Assembly (NCBI RefSeq): GCF_036511935.1
Contig: NZ_AP028878.1
Location: 1,550,001 to 1,614,000 of the forward strand
Origin: Marinobacter nanhaiticus D15-8W
Lineage (GTDB): Bacteria; Pseudomonadota; Gammaproteobacteria; Pseudomonadales; Oleiphilaceae
Direction: 5' to 3'
Length of the DNA stretch: 64,000 nt
Shown: positions 1-9,195 of the stretch, piece after piece
Numbering within the stretch: the stretch's first letter is position 1
Layout: every line of letters begins with the position of its first letter
Position numbers and translations under genes: made by a program
The notes under the pieces: generated by a model
Database searches by the model: none
What the model was told of the DNA's origin: nothing
What the model saw: the letters and a program-made list of their open reading frames with translations, nothing else

Positions 1-2
1 TT

Positions 3-173
3 CGCGATTCGATCCTGCAGCCGCAGAAACATGTAGTGGCCGGCTTCCAGCCCATTATGCCGAGTTTCTCCGGACAACTGTCCGAGAGTGAAATCTTCGA
101 GCTGATCGCCTACATCAAATCGCTGCAGCCTGGTGAATGGAATCAGGACAGAGCTTCAGGAGCCCCGCAATGA
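3..173 (+). CDS. coxB: Cytochrome c oxidase subunit II, C-terminal end (partial)
   Basis: Reading frame open from the window edge; it ends at a TGA that overlaps the coxA start (ATGA). The 56 visible residues include [20 protein letters not shown] followed by AYIKSL, the usual end of a cytochrome c domain: the Met in IMPSF is the expected axial haem ligand, then the final helix. This fits a caa3-type subunit II with a fused cytochrome c domain, which takes electrons from cytochrome c and passes them through CuA to subunit I. The CuA domain and membrane segments lie outside the window. Confidence comes from the motif plus the coxA-coxC-subunit IV genes that follow. Confidence 0.85.
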   Translation, partial: RDSILQPQKHVVAGFQPIMPSFSGQLSESEIFELIAYIKSLQPGEWNQDRASGAPQ

Positions 174-1789
174 CCGTCGCCTCGCATCCGGAAAACCATC
201 ATCGGGAACACGATTACCCGGAACACTATCTCAGCAGTAACTGGACGCTACGCGGCTGGTTGTTGACGGTGGACCACAAGCGTATTGCCTGGCTCTACAC
301 GGTATCGATTACCGGTTTCTTCTTCCTGGGGGGTATCGCTGCGCTGCTGATCCGGCTTGAGTTGATCACCGCACCGGGGGATCTGCTCAGCGCAAAGGTC
401 TACAACGAAATGTTCTCCCTGCACGGGATTGTCATGGTCTGGTTCTTCCTGATTCCTTCGATTCCCGCCACCTTGGGTAACTTCCTTATGCCGATGATGG
501 TGGGGGCCAAGGACATGGCGTTTCCGAAGCTGAACCTGCTGTCATGGTATATCTACACCGTCGGCGGCATTTTTACCCTGGCGGCGGTCCTCGCCGGCGG
601 TGTGGATACGGGCTGGACTTTCTATACGCCGTATTCCAGCCTCTTCTCGAATACGTCGGTGATAGCGGCTGCAACCGGTGTGTTCGTGGTGGGGTTTTCG
701 TCGATCCTCACCGGTCTTAACTTCATGGTGACGACGCACACCATGCGTGCGCCGGGGCTGACCTGGAAACGCCTCCCGCTCTTTGTATGGGCGAATTATG
801 CCACCGGCCTGATTATGGTGCTGGCCACGCCGGTGCTGTCGGTCACGTTGTTGTTGATGGGGCTGGAGCGGGGTCTTGGTATCGGCATCTTCGATCCCGC
901 CCTGGGCGGCGATCCGTTATTGTTCCAGCACCTGTTCTGGTTCTATTCCCACCCGGCGGTGTACATCATGATCCTGCCCGCCATGGGCGTGGTTTCGGAG
1001 ATCATCGCCTGTTTTTCCCGCAACCCGGTATTCGGCTACAAGGGCATGGTGTTGTCCATCGCTGCCATTGCGCTGTTCGGATTCGTGGTCTGGGGCCACC
1101 ACATGTTCGTATCCGGCCAAAGTCTCTACTCCGGCATCCTGTTCTCGTTCTTTACCTTCCTGGTGGCGGTGCCGTCAGCCGTAAAGACGCTGAACTGGAC
1201 CGCCACGATGTTCCGCGGGCGCATCTGGTTCTCGGCGCCAATGATCTATGCACTGTCGTTCCTTGGGCTATTCACCATCGGCGGCCTGACCGGGGTTTTC
1301 CTGGCCTCCCTGGCCCTGGACGTGCACCTGCACGATACCTACTTCGTGACCGCACATTTCCATTACATCATGGTGGGCGGGGCAGTTACCGCCTACCTGG
1401 GCGGCCTGCATTTCTGGTGGCCGAAGATGACCGGGCGAATGTATTCGGAGTTGTGGTCCAAGGTAGCGGCGCTTGCGTTGTTCATCGGTTTCAACCTGAC
1501 GTTCTATCCCCAGTTCCTGCTGGGCTACAGTGGTATGCCGCGGCGCTATCATGCCTACCCCGAGGCCTTTGAGTTCCTGCATGTGCTGTCATCCCTGGGG
1601 GCCGGTGTGCTGGCAATTGGTTATCTGCTGCCGTTGGCCTACCTGGCGTGGTCGCTCTGGAAGGGCCCGCGCGCACCGGCCAATCCTTGGGACGCGTATG
1701 GATTGGAATGGCGGGCAAACTCGCCGCCCATCGAACACAACTTTACCGAGACTCCGAGGGTGACAGGGGGGCCTTATGCCTATGACTGA
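170..1789 (+). CDS. coxA: Cytochrome c oxidase subunit I, A2-type (caa3) haem-copper oxidase
   Basis: Catalytic subunit of a proton-pumping terminal oxidase, 539 residues with about 12 membrane helices. Visible landmarks are the low-spin haem His in HGIVMVWFF, the CuB region with [10 protein letters not shown] (His about residue 261) and WGHHMFVSG, and the haem His pair in [17 protein letters not shown]. Instead of the Glu of A1 oxidases (GHPEV) it has Tyr259-Ser260 before the His and Ala after the Pro, the mark of the A2 subfamily known from Rhodothermus and Thermus caa3 enzymes. I chose the ATG at 170 because it overlaps the coxB stop by four bases; an in-frame ATG at 137 would lie inside coxB. 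First full gene of the cox operon. Confidence 0.95.
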   Translation: MTVASHPENHHREHDYPEHYLSSNWTLRGWLLTVDHKRIAWLYTVSITGFFFLGGIAALLIRLELITAPGDLLSAKVYNEMFSLHGIVMVWFFLIPSIPATLGNFLMPMMVGAKDMAFPKLNLLSWYIYTVGGIFTLAAVLAGGVDTGWTFYTPYSSLFSNTSVIAAATGVFVVGFSSILTGLNFMVTTHTMRAPGLTWKRLPLFVWANYATGLIMVLATPVLSVTLLLMGLERGLGIGIFDPALGGDPLLFQHLFWFYSHPAVYIMILPAMGVVSEIIACFSRNPVFGYKGMVLSIAAIALFGFVVWGHHMFVSGQSLYSGILFSFFTFLVAVPSAVKTLNWTATMFRGRIWFSAPMIYALSFLGLFTIGGLTGVFLASLALDVHLHDTYFVTAHFHYIMVGGAVTAYLGGLHFWWPKMTGRMYSELWSKVAALALFIGFNLTFYPQFLLGYSGMPRRYHAYPEAFEFLHVLSSLGAGVLAIGYLLPLAYLAWSLWKGPRAPANPWDAYGLEWRANSPPIEHNFTETPRVTGGPYAYD

Positions 1790-2423
1790 ACCCGCCCCGG
1801 CCGAACAGTTCGATACCCTGGAGCAGCAACGCCATGCCGGGCTGATGGGGATGTGGGTGTTCCTGATTACCGAGCTTCTGCTGTTTGGTGGCGTGTTCGG
1901 CGCCTTTACCGTGTTCCGGGTCCAGCATGGCGAGGTCTTCGCCGAAGCGGCGCATCATCTGGATCTCATGCTCGGGACCATCAATACGGTGCTGTTGCTG
2001 ACCAGCGGCCTGACGATGGCGTTGGCGGAGCAGGCGGTCGGGGTGAGGCGCCGCGGACTGGGCGTGTTTTTTCTCCTGGCCACGATCCTGCTGGGCATCG
2101 TGTTTCTCGGCATCAAGGCTTACGAGTGGCACCACGAATACACCAAGCAACTGCTGCCGGTGCTGGACCTGCCTTTCAACTACCCGGGCGAGCACCCGGA
2201 GGTAGCGGAACTGTTCTTTAATTTCTATTACGCCATGACCGGGATGCATGCTGCCCATATGCTGATCGGCATCGTCATCCTCGGCGTGATGGCGGCGCTG
2301 ATCGCCGGCTGGCGTGCACCTGCCAAGCTGGATCGGCAGATCCATATCGTCGGTCTTTACTGGGCTTTCGTCGACGTGGTCTGGATCTTCGTATTCACCG
2401 TTCTCTACCTGCTGCGGGGCTGA
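1776..2423 (+). CDS. coxC: Cytochrome c oxidase subunit III
   Basis: Integral membrane subunit III, 215 residues, with about five helices; the region [20 protein letters not shown] near the start and [10 protein letters not shown] followed by [17 protein letters not shown] at the end are family hallmarks. Subunit III stabilises the catalytic subunit and supports proton uptake. The gene overlaps the coxA end by 14 bases and is preceded by a run of G (AGGGGGG) that could serve as ribosome site for the ATG at 1776 or the one at 1782. Its length is that of the short, five-helix caa3/quinol-oxidase type. Certain as to family. Confidence 0.92.
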   Translation: MPMTEPAPAEQFDTLEQQRHAGLMGMWVFLITELLLFGGVFGAFTVFRVQHGEVFAEAAHHLDLMLGTINTVLLLTSGLTMALAEQAVGVRRRGLGVFFLLATILLGIVFLGIKAYEWHHEYTKQLLPVLDLPFNYPGEHPEVAELFFNFYYAMTGMHAAHMLIGIVILGVMAALIAGWRAPAKLDRQIHIVGLYWAFVDVVWIFVFTVLYLLRG

Positions 2424-2424
2424 T

Positions 2425-2685
2425 ATGAACTATCGACTGATGGTGCTGACGTGGGTGGGTGTGCTGGTTTTGCTTGGAATCAGCCTGCTGGGTGTCAGTA
2501 TGACCTCCGGCCCGGTCCAGTATGTGATAAGTCTGTCCTGCGCGGCGCTCATGGCGGCCCTGGTGATGACATTCTTTATGCGTCTGCGTTCAGCCGAGGC
2601 TCTGATCCGACTTTTCGCGCTGGGCGGCTTCCTCTGGTTGAGCTTCCTGATCATCCTCTTCCTGGCCGATTACCTGACCCGCTAG
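2425..2685 (+). CDS. Cytochrome c oxidase subunit IV-like small membrane protein
   Basis: 86 residues with three predicted membrane helices (about 5-25, 31-48 and 61-82). It starts one base after the coxC stop, so it is translationally linked to the cox genes. Size, helix count and place after subunit III match the prokaryotic subunit IV (CoxD/CtaF, caa3 type), which assists assembly rather than catalysis. The sequence itself is poorly conserved, so the call leans on position. The longer frame from 2314 is only the same frame read back into coxC. No haem-insertion or CuB assembly genes follow; they may lie upstream of the window. Confidence 0.8.
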   Translation: MNYRLMVLTWVGVLVLLGISLLGVSMTSGPVQYVISLSCAALMAALVMTFFMRLRSAEALIRLFALGGFLWLSFLIILFLADYLTR

Positions 2686-2985
2686 TCGCCAGACGGACCT
2701 ATCACCCGGTATTATTCGTCCTCACCGTTTGACCTCGCGGGCCACTTGCATCTGTCGGCATTTGCAAGTATCCGGTTTTGGGCGTGCGTTCGACCGGCAA
2801 TTCCCGCTATTGTGTCGCCGCTTCAGTGTACGGGTTCACAGGGGTAGGGCGTGGTCAACGCATACTGTCCGGAAGGCTAGCCTCAATCGACCGCTAACCC
2901 GTAGCTTTCACAAAAAACCATTAGATCAGCTGTTGTCTGCTGGACCCCTTGGCAAACCCAGAGTGGCAGCTATTGGAGATTTCCT
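2686..2985. other. Intergenic region after cox operon
   Basis: About 300 bases between the cox operon and the NCS2 permease. I see no convincing gene; the open frame at 2729-2989 has atypical composition and no family resemblance. No clear terminator hairpin with a T-run was found. The stretch directly before 2986 (around 2900-2985) should hold the permease promoter, but no strong -35/-10 pair stands out. Confidence 0.5.
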
Positions 2986-4371
2986 ATGACCTCAAGCCCC
3001 GATCCCCAGTCGGAACTCCTGTATGGGTTGGACGACAGGCCGCCAGTGCCGGCGGCGTTGCTGGCCGCCTTACAACATATGCTGGCGAGCTTCGTTGCCA
3101 TTATCACGCCGACCCTGATTATTGGGGGCACCCTGGGGCTTGGGTCTGAAATTCCGTACCTGATCAGTATGGCCCTGGTGGTGTCGGGTGTCGGGACGTT
3201 TATCCAGGCGCGGCGGTTCGGGCCGGTCGGGTCAGGGTTGATGGCGCTGCAGGGCACCAGTTTCGCCTTCCTGAGCTCGATCCTGGCGGCCGGCTTCATT
3301 GCCAAGGCAAAGGGGGGCGGGCCGGACGAAATCCTCAGTCTGATCTTCGGCGTCTGTTTCTTCGGCGCCTTTGTCGAGATCGTGTTGAGTCAGTTCCTGC
3401 ACAAGCTCAAGACGTTCATCAACCCGCTGGTGACCGGCATCGTCATCACCACCATCGGTCTATCGCTGATCAAGGTCGGCGTGACTGACCTGGCCGGTGG
3501 TTTCAACGCGCCGGACTTCGGAAGCCTGACCAATCTGGCTTTAGGCGGTGGCGTGCTGCTGCTTATTATCATCATGAACCAGAGCCGAAACATGTACCTG
3601 CGCTCCGGTGCCATTTTCGTGGGTCTGGTGGTCGGCTTCCTGGTTGCGATTGGCATGGGCAAGGTGGATTTTTCCGGGCTGTCCGAGCTGGACTGGTACG
3701 CGCTGCCGGTTCCGTTCAAGTACGGCATCTCCTTCGACTTTGCCGCCTTCCTACCGGTCGCGCTGATCTACCTGATTACCACCATAGAGGCGTCCGGCGA
3801 CCTGACGGCCACATCCATGATTTCCAAGCAGCCGATCAGCGGTGACAAATATCGCCAGCGTATTCGCGCCGGAGTATTGGCCGACGGCGTCAATTCGGCC
3901 ATCGCCGCGGTGTTCAATACCTTCCCAAACACGACGTTCAGTCAGAACAACGGCGTTATCCAGCTGACCGGTATCGCCAGTCGCTATGTGGCTTACTGGA
4001 TCGCTGGAATCCTGGTCTTGCTGGGCTTGTTTCCGATCATCGGTGGGGTATTACAGCAATTGCCCAAGCCGGTGCTTGGTGGGGCCACGCTGGTGATGTT
4101 CGGTACGGTGGCGGCCGCCGGTATTCGTATCCTTGCAACGGTAAACATGGACCGCCGTAGCATGCTGATCATGGCCGTCGCATTCGGCCTTGGCCTCGGC
4201 GTCGACTCCGTACCTGACCTGTTCAAGAACCTGCCGGAAATGGCGCAGAACGTAATGGGCTCAGCGGTCACCATGAGTGGATTGTCGGCGCTGATCCTCA
4301 ATACCGTCCTGTCCGGACGACCCGTGGAGGACGTCGAAGTGCCCGCCAAAGACCCGGCCACATCGGTTTGA
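2986..4371 (+). CDS. NCS2/NAT family nucleobase:cation symporter (uracil/xanthine/urate permease)
   Basis: Inner-membrane carrier of 461 residues with about 12-14 helices. Two signatures of the nucleobase-ascorbate family are visible: the QH motif in helix 1 (Gln30-His31, QHMLASF) and the NAT signature QNNGVIQLTG at about residues 320-329, where Gln/Asn contact the purine or pyrimidine ring. The family imports uracil, xanthine or urate with protons or sodium. The spacing of the signature and the TTIEASGDLTATS segment are closest to the xanthine/urate branch (XanP, UacT) as I recall it, but substrate cannot be fixed from sequence. Stands alone; no purine catabolism genes are adjacent. Confidence 0.88.
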   Translation: MTSSPDPQSELLYGLDDRPPVPAALLAALQHMLASFVAIITPTLIIGGTLGLGSEIPYLISMALVVSGVGTFIQARRFGPVGSGLMALQGTSFAFLSSILAAGFIAKAKGGGPDEILSLIFGVCFFGAFVEIVLSQFLHKLKTFINPLVTGIVITTIGLSLIKVGVTDLAGGFNAPDFGSLTNLALGGGVLLLIIIMNQSRNMYLRSGAIFVGLVVGFLVAIGMGKVDFSGLSELDWYALPVPFKYGISFDFAAFLPVALIYLITTIEASGDLTATSMISKQPISGDKYRQRIRAGVLADGVNSAIAAVFNTFPNTTFSQNNGVIQLTGIASRYVAYWIAGILVLLGLFPIIGGVLQQLPKPVLGGATLVMFGTVAAAGIRILATVNMDRRSMLIMAVAFGLGLGVDSVPDLFKNLPEMAQNVMGSAVTMSGLSALILNTVLSGRPVEDVEVPAKDPATSV

Positions 4372-4383
4372 CTTGCTGACGCC

Positions 4384-4404
4384 AGACGCCGACAAGCGGC
4401 GTCT
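4384..4404. repeat. Short perfect hairpin downstream of the permease
   Basis: AGACGCCG-ACAAG-CGGCGTCT, an 8-bp perfect stem with a 5-base loop, 13 bases after the permease stop and before the convergent gene at 4455. There is no T-run on either side, so it is at best a weak terminator or an mRNA 3'-end stabiliser. Confidence 0.4.
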
Positions 4405-4454
4405 ATGCGATGGACCGCAGTTTCCGTTCCGATTGATCCGATCAACCGCGACCG

Positions 4455-4685
4455 CTATTTCGGCGGCACCTTGGGCCGTTCCCGCCGCCCGTAGACATAG
4501 AGTCCCAGGCACGCGATGCCGATCGCAATCATGATCCAGCCGACATTATCGGCCATGTCGGTATTTTCCGCGCCCGGCGCAAATAACGCGATAACGCCGA
4601 TCACAATGGTAAATATCGCCGCAAGAAACAGGATAACCAGGCTCTTGCGGGGCTCCTTCTTCACAACTGTCTTAGGATCATCCAT
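4455..4685 (-). CDS. Small two-helix membrane protein, unknown
   Basis: 76 residues: a charged N-terminus (about 1-14), a hydrophobic segment at about 16-36, a short polar loop with GAENTDMADN, a second hydrophobic segment at about 48-65, and a basic tail. It resembles many small inner-membrane proteins without assigned function. The start has a purine-rich ribosome site (GGAGGTCACC just before the ATG on the minus strand). It is convergent with the permease and lies in the same direction as the PfpI-like gene upstream, but a gap of about 160 bases with an inverted repeat separates them. Coding is likely from the typical amphipathic layout. Confidence 0.7.
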   Translation of the reverse strand: MDDPKTVVKKEPRKSLVILFLAAIFTIVIGVIALFAPGAENTDMADNVGWIMIAIGIACLGLYVYGRRERPKVPPK

Positions 4686-4773
4686 GGTGACCTCCGTGCG
4701 TTGCCCTCAAGCTTCACCTGTCGTGATGGTCGGGCATTCCCTATTACTCACTATGGACCCTTAGAGTCCAGGT

Positions 4774-4813
4774 TCAAGCCCGCCACGAATCAGGTCGGGC
4801 GCGGCGGGCTTGA
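4774..4813. repeat. 11-bp perfect inverted repeat between two minus-strand genes
   Basis: TCAAGCCCGCC at 4774-4784 is repeated in inverse at 4803-4813 with an 18-base loop. It lies just downstream of the PfpI-like gene (which ends at 4845 on the minus strand). A transcription terminator or 3'-end hairpin is the simplest reading, although no clear U-run follows. Confidence 0.5.
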
Positions 4814-4844
4814 GCCAGCTACATCGGCCGGTGTAGCGAGTCCG

Positions 4845-5390
4845 TCACGCGGCGGGCGACATTATCTCGATGATCTTGGCGCAGAACGCGTCGAGATCGT
4901 CCGGCTTGCGACTGGTAATCAGGTTCTTGTCCACCTGGACCTGTTCGTCGACCCAATGGCCGCCAGCGTTCTTGATGTCCGTTTTTACGCTGGGGAATGA
5001 GGTGAGCGTGCGGTCTTTCAGCACACCGGCTTCGACGAGCGTCCATGGCGCATGGCAGATTGCCGCGACGGTCTTTCCCTTCTCCATGAAGTCGCGTACG
5101 AAGGCGACGGCGCGCTCGTTGGTGCGAAGATCGTCCGGATTGGCCACGCCACCGGGAAGGACCAGAGCGTCGTAATCGTCGCCATCCGCATCGTTGATGG
5201 CACGATCGACCCGGAAGGTGTCGGCCTTGTCGAGATGGTTATAGCCCTGGACCTGGCCGCTCTCCAGGGATACCAGTTCTAGTGTCGCACCGGCACCCTC
5301 GAGGTCTTTCCAGGGGCGTGTCAGCTCGATCTGTTCAACGCCATCGGTGCAAAGGAATGCCACTTTCTTTCCGTGCAGTGGGGCTGTCAT
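4845..5390 (-). CDS. DJ-1/PfpI family protein (type 1 glutamine amidotransferase fold)
   Basis: 181 residues. The nucleophile elbow AAICHAPW places Cys112-His113, and an acidic residue expected in the active site is present near Glu19 (TDGVEQIEL). These are features of the YhbO/PfpI branch of the DJ-1 superfamily, reported as stress-linked chaperone, deglycase or peptidase. No signal peptide, so cytoplasmic. The length matches the family (about 170-190). The neighbouring small membrane, AI-2E and MgtC-type genes suggest no pathway. Function inside the superfamily cannot be decided from sequence. Confidence 0.88.
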   Translation of the reverse strand: MTAPLHGKKVAFLCTDGVEQIELTRPWKDLEGAGATLELVSLESGQVQGYNHLDKADTFRVDRAINDADGDDYDALVLPGGVANPDDLRTNERAVAFVRDFMEKGKTVAAICHAPWTLVEAGVLKDRTLTSFPSVKTDIKNAGGHWVDEQVQVDKNLITSRKPDDLDAFCAKIIEIMSPAA

Positions 5391-5661
5391 GGGTTAATGC
5401 CTCCTTGTCGATTTTCAGTAATGTAAAAACCTTGCGACTCACCTACATGACTTAAGGTCTACGTTAGCGGATAAAAACCGGCCCGAGGCAAGAATGAAAG
5501 AATCGAAATGTTTGTCCACGGAGACAGGCTTTACTGTGTGTAGCTGAAATGGACCTTCTATACTTTTCAGGGGTGATAGGATCGAGTCAGGTGTAGATCA
5601 GCTTGAACAGGTGATCGTCACCTCCTGTGGGTCAACCCCACCTAGAGGAACTGGAGTATGA

Positions 5662-6951
5662 ATGCGGGCATCCCGGAATAGCCGAATGGATACGAACAAC
5701 AACGCCGGTAAATCAGAAAATCCAGACGCGGCCGATGACGAATGGGGCGCCGAGGGAGAAAGCGACTCCGAAAATGCCGATGCTGCGAGACCAGCGCCGA
5801 ACGGAGGAACACAACCTCCGCCTGGCGAAGCAGATGGCGATGACCAGCCACCCGTTCTGATCGGACCCATCAATATCCGCAGCATCGCGCTGGTTATCCT
5901 GACGACGATTGTCGCGATCTATTTTATCAACTGGGCCCAAGCCATCCTGCTGCCGTTGGTGGTCAGCGTATTGATCAGCTATGCACTGGATCCTTTGGTC
6001 TCTTTCTTCGACCGCTTCCGTTTTCCCCGCCCGCTGAGCGCCGCCCTTATCCTGTCGTTATTAGTCGGTATTCTCGCGATCTCAAGCGTTCCGCTTAAGG
6101 AAGAGGCAGTGGCCATGCTCGATAAGGTGCCTGTGGCTGTGGAGCGTTTCCAGCGAACGTCTGGGAATGTCCCGCAAGAGGAAAGCATGGTCGAAAAGGC
6201 CCAGAAGGCCGCCAAGAAGATCGAAGAAACGGCAGATCAGAATCAGGGCGCTAACACCGATACGCCGAGAGGGGTAACGCCGGTCATGATCGTCGATACG
6301 CCGGTGGACCTGAGGCAGTACCTGGTGCAGGGGTCCTCTGCCGCGATCGTTCTTGTGACCCAGGTCTTTTCCGTGCTGCTGCTGGTTTTCTTCTTGTTGT
6401 CGGTGGGGTCTCTCTACAAGCGTAAGGTGGTCCGGTTGTCCGGCCCATCGTTCGGCCGGATGCGTCGCGCGGTATGGATTCTCAACGATTTTCATCAGCA
6501 GATACGACGCTTCCTGTTCGTCATGTTGCTGAGCGGCATTTTTGTAGGCGTCCTGACCTGGCTGGCCTTCCTGTTGATGGGGGTTGAACAGTCGGCGCTT
6601 TGGGGTGTGCTGGCGGGCGTGGCCAGCGCGATCCCTTATCTGGGTCCGTTCCTGGTCCTGGTCGGGTCGAGCGTCGCGGCATTTATCCAGTTTGGTGAAA
6701 TCGACATCGCGCTTATCGTGGGTGGTATATCTCTTGTGATAACAAGTATCCAGGGCTATCTGCTAACGCCCTGGCTCACCAGTCAAGTATCCAGCTTGAA
6801 CGCCGTGGCTATCTTTGTGGGGCTCCTGTTCTGGGGCTGGCTCTGGGGACCGGTAGGTTTGGTGATCGCCATGCCCATCCTGATGATCATCAAGTCCATG
6901 TGCGATCACATCGCCAATCTACGGTCCGTAGGGGAGTTGCTCGGCAAATAG
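5662..6951 (+). CDS. AI-2E family transporter (TqsA/PerM-like permease)
   Basis: 429 residues. The first about 70 are polar, acidic and likely disordered; then come membrane helices at about 75-115 and 130-150, a soluble loop at about 150-215 rich in charged residues, and a cluster of helices to the end including GVLAGVASAIPYLGPFLV and the GLLFWGWLWGPVGLVIAMP segment typical of PF01594. Some members export autoinducer-2, others act as ion or sodium/proton exporters, so the substrate is open. GGAG at about 5653-5656 supports the ATG at 5662; an ATG at 5686 would shorten the disordered tail. Transcribed alone or with the following MgtC-like gene (80-base gap). Confidence 0.88.
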   Translation: MRASRNSRMDTNNNAGKSENPDAADDEWGAEGESDSENADAARPAPNGGTQPPPGEADGDDQPPVLIGPINIRSIALVILTTIVAIYFINWAQAILLPLVVSVLISYALDPLVSFFDRFRFPRPLSAALILSLLVGILAISSVPLKEEAVAMLDKVPVAVERFQRTSGNVPQEESMVEKAQKAAKKIEETADQNQGANTDTPRGVTPVMIVDTPVDLRQYLVQGSSAAIVLVTQVFSVLLLVFFLLSVGSLYKRKVVRLSGPSFGRMRRAVWILNDFHQQIRRFLFVMLLSGIFVGVLTWLAFLLMGVEQSALWGVLAGVASAIPYLGPFLVLVGSSVAAFIQFGEIDIALIVGGISLVITSIQGYLLTPWLTSQVSSLNAVAIFVGLLFWGWLWGPVGLVIAMPILMIIKSMCDHIANLRSVGELLGK

Positions 6952-7032
6952 ACCGATTGGAGGTCAGCAGGGGAAGCGCCTATTGGCTAGGTCACACTGA
7001 AAAGTAAATCCAGGAAAGTAAAGGAGTCATTC

Positions 7033-7494
7033 ATGGATACGGAAATTCCCTGGCTCGATATGTTAATCCGCCTGTCTACAGCCGCAGGCCTGGCGCTTAT
7101 CCTGGGACTTGAAAGGGAACTTCAAGGCAAGCCGGCAGGGTTGCGCTCCCATATGCTGGTAGCCATAGGCGCCGCCGCTTTCATCATGGTGGGCATGGAC
7201 ATCATGTTCTCCACGGCGGAGGGTGATCCGTCGGCGCGTATCGATCCGACGCGGATTGTCGAGGGCGTCATCAACGGCATCGGCTTCCTGGGCGCCGGCA
7301 GCATTATCCAGAGCCGTGGCAATATTCAGGGCATCACCACCGGTGCATCGATCTGGACCTCTGGCGCTATCGGCGTCGCCTGCGGCATCGGCAACCTGGT
7401 GCTGGCAGCAATGGTAACGGCCATGGCTATCGTGATCATGGTGGCGCTGGGCTGGTTCGAACGCGATGTTATGAAGGATGAAAAGAAAGCCTGA
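7033..7494 (+). CDS. MgtC/SapB family membrane protein
   Basis: 153 residues with four to five hydrophobic segments. The LILGLERELQGKPAGLRSHM and GIGFLGAGSI motifs are the core of the MgtC/SapB domain. The soluble C-terminal domain of Salmonella MgtC is missing, so this is the short, widespread form. MgtC proteins modulate F-type ATPase or support growth at low magnesium; the role of short forms is unsettled. A ribosome site (AAGGAG) precedes the ATG by about six bases. Sits 80 bases downstream of the AI-2E-type permease in the same direction. Confidence 0.88.
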   Translation: MDTEIPWLDMLIRLSTAAGLALILGLERELQGKPAGLRSHMLVAIGAAAFIMVGMDIMFSTAEGDPSARIDPTRIVEGVINGIGFLGAGSIIQSRGNIQGITTGASIWTSGAIGVACGIGNLVLAAMVTAMAIVIMVALGWFERDVMKDEKKA

Positions 7495-7803
7495 ACAAGT
7501 GATCTCGTGCCCAATGAGGTCTGGCCGGCGTCCCTTTATCGAATCTCGTTATTGAAGGGCAACGTTACCAAAACGCAATGATGTGTGAATGCGTCTCGTC
7601 AATATTGTATGTAGGTTCGAAGTAATTTAGATTAACGCAATGGCAAAAAGGAATTTGCTGTCCTTCCCTGCGGTTTGCCCGCTGTCACTTTTTTCTCTTT
7701 ACCGAGTTTCGCTCCGTTTTAGGCCCTGAGGCCGTCGACCTGTATTGGAGTCCCGATTCAGTGGATCGTCCCATTGACGATCGATTGTTGACTGGAGTCC
7801 GCC
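7495..7803. other. Intergenic region upstream of the ten-gene oxidative operon
   Basis: About 310 bases without a supported gene. The middle (7560-7660) is AT-richer than the surroundings and is the most likely place for the promoter of the large operon that starts at 7804; no single -35/-10 pair is convincing. A GGAG lies six bases before the ATG at 7804. Confidence 0.45.
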
Positions 7804-8283
7804 ATGAGCGTTGACGTCGCCCTGGATAACATACGTATCCGTCAGTTCGATGCCGATTTCGGCCTGGATGACCTGCGCATCCGTGAGTTGGCGCCGATCA
7901 ATGTGGGCATTACCAGCCTGCCGGCAATCAGCGTGGGGCTTACGCAACTGCCTGATATCAATCTTAATGCCGGGCTTACGGTCCACGAACTGCCGACGAT
8001 CCGGCTGGATACCGAGAGCGATCTGCGAACCGACAGCACGGTCAAGACCGACAGTGAGGTCCGCACCGAGAGCAAGATCGACCTGGCACTGGATCTGCGC
8101 GTTCGTGAGCTGCCTCGTATCGACTTGCAGCTCGGCTTCAGGCCGATGCGATTCCACTTTCCCATGAACTACCGATTCTGCCTGACCTTGTTTGGCTGCA
8201 AGGTGTTCGAGTTTACCAGCTGTGGCGAAGCCATGGTGGTGGCCGAAGATTATGTGCCTCGGCAGACGGAAGGATGCGACTGA
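7804..8283 (+). CDS. Repeat-containing protein of unknown function, first gene of oxidative operon
   Basis: 159 residues, not recognised. Residues 1-115 are built from short alternating beta-type units in which IRELP/VHELP/VRELP and ITSLP/LTQLP recur about every 10-20 residues, followed by a Thr/Ser/Asp-rich stretch with TDSTVKTDSEVRTESKID. This looks like a small beta-solenoid or beta-roll. The C-terminal about 40 residues differ: aromatic (FRPMRFHFPMNYRF) with three Cys before the end (CLTLFGC, FTSCGE) and a last one in EGC. No signal peptide or membrane helix. A GGAG precedes the ATG. The next gene follows after 34 bases, so it is probably part of the same operon and may be structural or a scaffold. 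Confidence 0.65.
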   Translation: MSVDVALDNIRIRQFDADFGLDDLRIRELAPINVGITSLPAISVGLTQLPDINLNAGLTVHELPTIRLDTESDLRTDSTVKTDSEVRTESKIDLALDLRVRELPRIDLQLGFRPMRFHFPMNYRFCLTLFGCKVFEFTSCGEAMVVAEDYVPRQTEGCD

Positions 8284-8317
8284 CCCGACAGACCCAGCGT
8301 CGTCAAGGAGCGAACCT

Positions 8318-9121
8318 GTGAGACCCGCATTCAATGGCGAACCCGGTAAGGACTGGTACCTGGCGGAAGGGACCTATGTGTTTGCCGGTGTGCCCGGGGA
8401 CTGCCTTGGCGAGGTCACGCTCGTGAACTGTTCGGATGAGAAGGTCCGGATACGGCGGCTGGAGACCCGACCGCCGCCCCGTAAGCGCAAGGGAAGGCGG
8501 ACGCTTGAAGGGGCGAACCTGCAATTCTCGGTGCGAATGCGACCGGGAGAAATCCTGCGCACCGAAGCGCATTTCCAGGTGCCTCCCGGCACGGCGCCCG
8601 GCGAGTACGATGCGCTCGTAACCTGCGGCGATCGCAAGGTCAGGGTCGAAGCAACGGTTTTCGAACATGCGGCGCTGGCCGTATCTCCGGGCCATATCCG
8701 CATCCAGGGCCACAGCGGCGACGCGGTCAGTGTGCCCATCACTATTACTAACGAAGGTAACGTACCGGTGGCCCTGCGTGACGTCGGTATGGTCTGGCTG
8801 CGCGAGCGTGACTGGATAGGGCGGACGCTGGTCTACGCCCTGCGGGAAACGCAGGAGAGCGATAGCTACGAGGATTTCGCCAACAGGCTGCTACACGACT
8901 TCCGCCGCGCCATCGTTTCGCCGGCCCGCATACAACTGACGCCGATGATCGATGACCCCCTGGCCGTTGGGCAGTGCCTGACACGGACACTGGACCTGAC
9001 CCTGCCGCAGGGGTTGCAGAAGGGTCGGCTCTATATGGGGTTTATCAAGATCAACGAAACGCGGATCTGGCTGGAGCTGTATTGCAACGGCCGGTCCATC
9101 AGCTCAAACAAACGAGGCTGA
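8318..9121 (+). CDS. Unknown protein with beta-sandwich (Ig-like) repeats
   Basis: 267 residues starting at a GTG that follows AAGGAG by seven bases; the same frame extends upstream but that part overlaps the preceding gene. Two beta-sandwich-like sections are suggested: about 20-115 (GEVTLVNCSDEKVRIRRLE ... FSVRMRPGEILRTEAHFQVP) and about 120-180 (ALAVSPGHIRIQGHSGD, SVPITITNEGNVPVALRDV), the latter like the bacterial NPCBM/COG1470-type Ig fold. No catalytic motif, signal peptide or membrane helix is seen. It could be an assembly or adaptor partner of the enzymes downstream. Function not recognised. Confidence 0.68.
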   Translation: MRPAFNGEPGKDWYLAEGTYVFAGVPGDCLGEVTLVNCSDEKVRIRRLETRPPPRKRKGRRTLEGANLQFSVRMRPGEILRTEAHFQVPPGTAPGEYDALVTCGDRKVRVEATVFEHAALAVSPGHIRIQGHSGDAVSVPITITNEGNVPVALRDVGMVWLRERDWIGRTLVYALRETQESDSYEDFANRLLHDFRRAIVSPARIQLTPMIDDPLAVGQCLTRTLDLTLPQGLQKGRLYMGFIKINETRIWLELYCNGRSISSNKRG

Positions 9122-9195
9122 ATCATCCACTTGGGACTCAACGGATAGCCAGGATTACCCAATAATCAATAAACAGGAGCATACGGAGGCGCGCC

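Noticed and set aside
2729..2989. 86-codon frame before the NCS2 permease
   Set aside because: Very Arg/Cys/Ser-rich composition, no family resemblance, and it overlaps the permease start.
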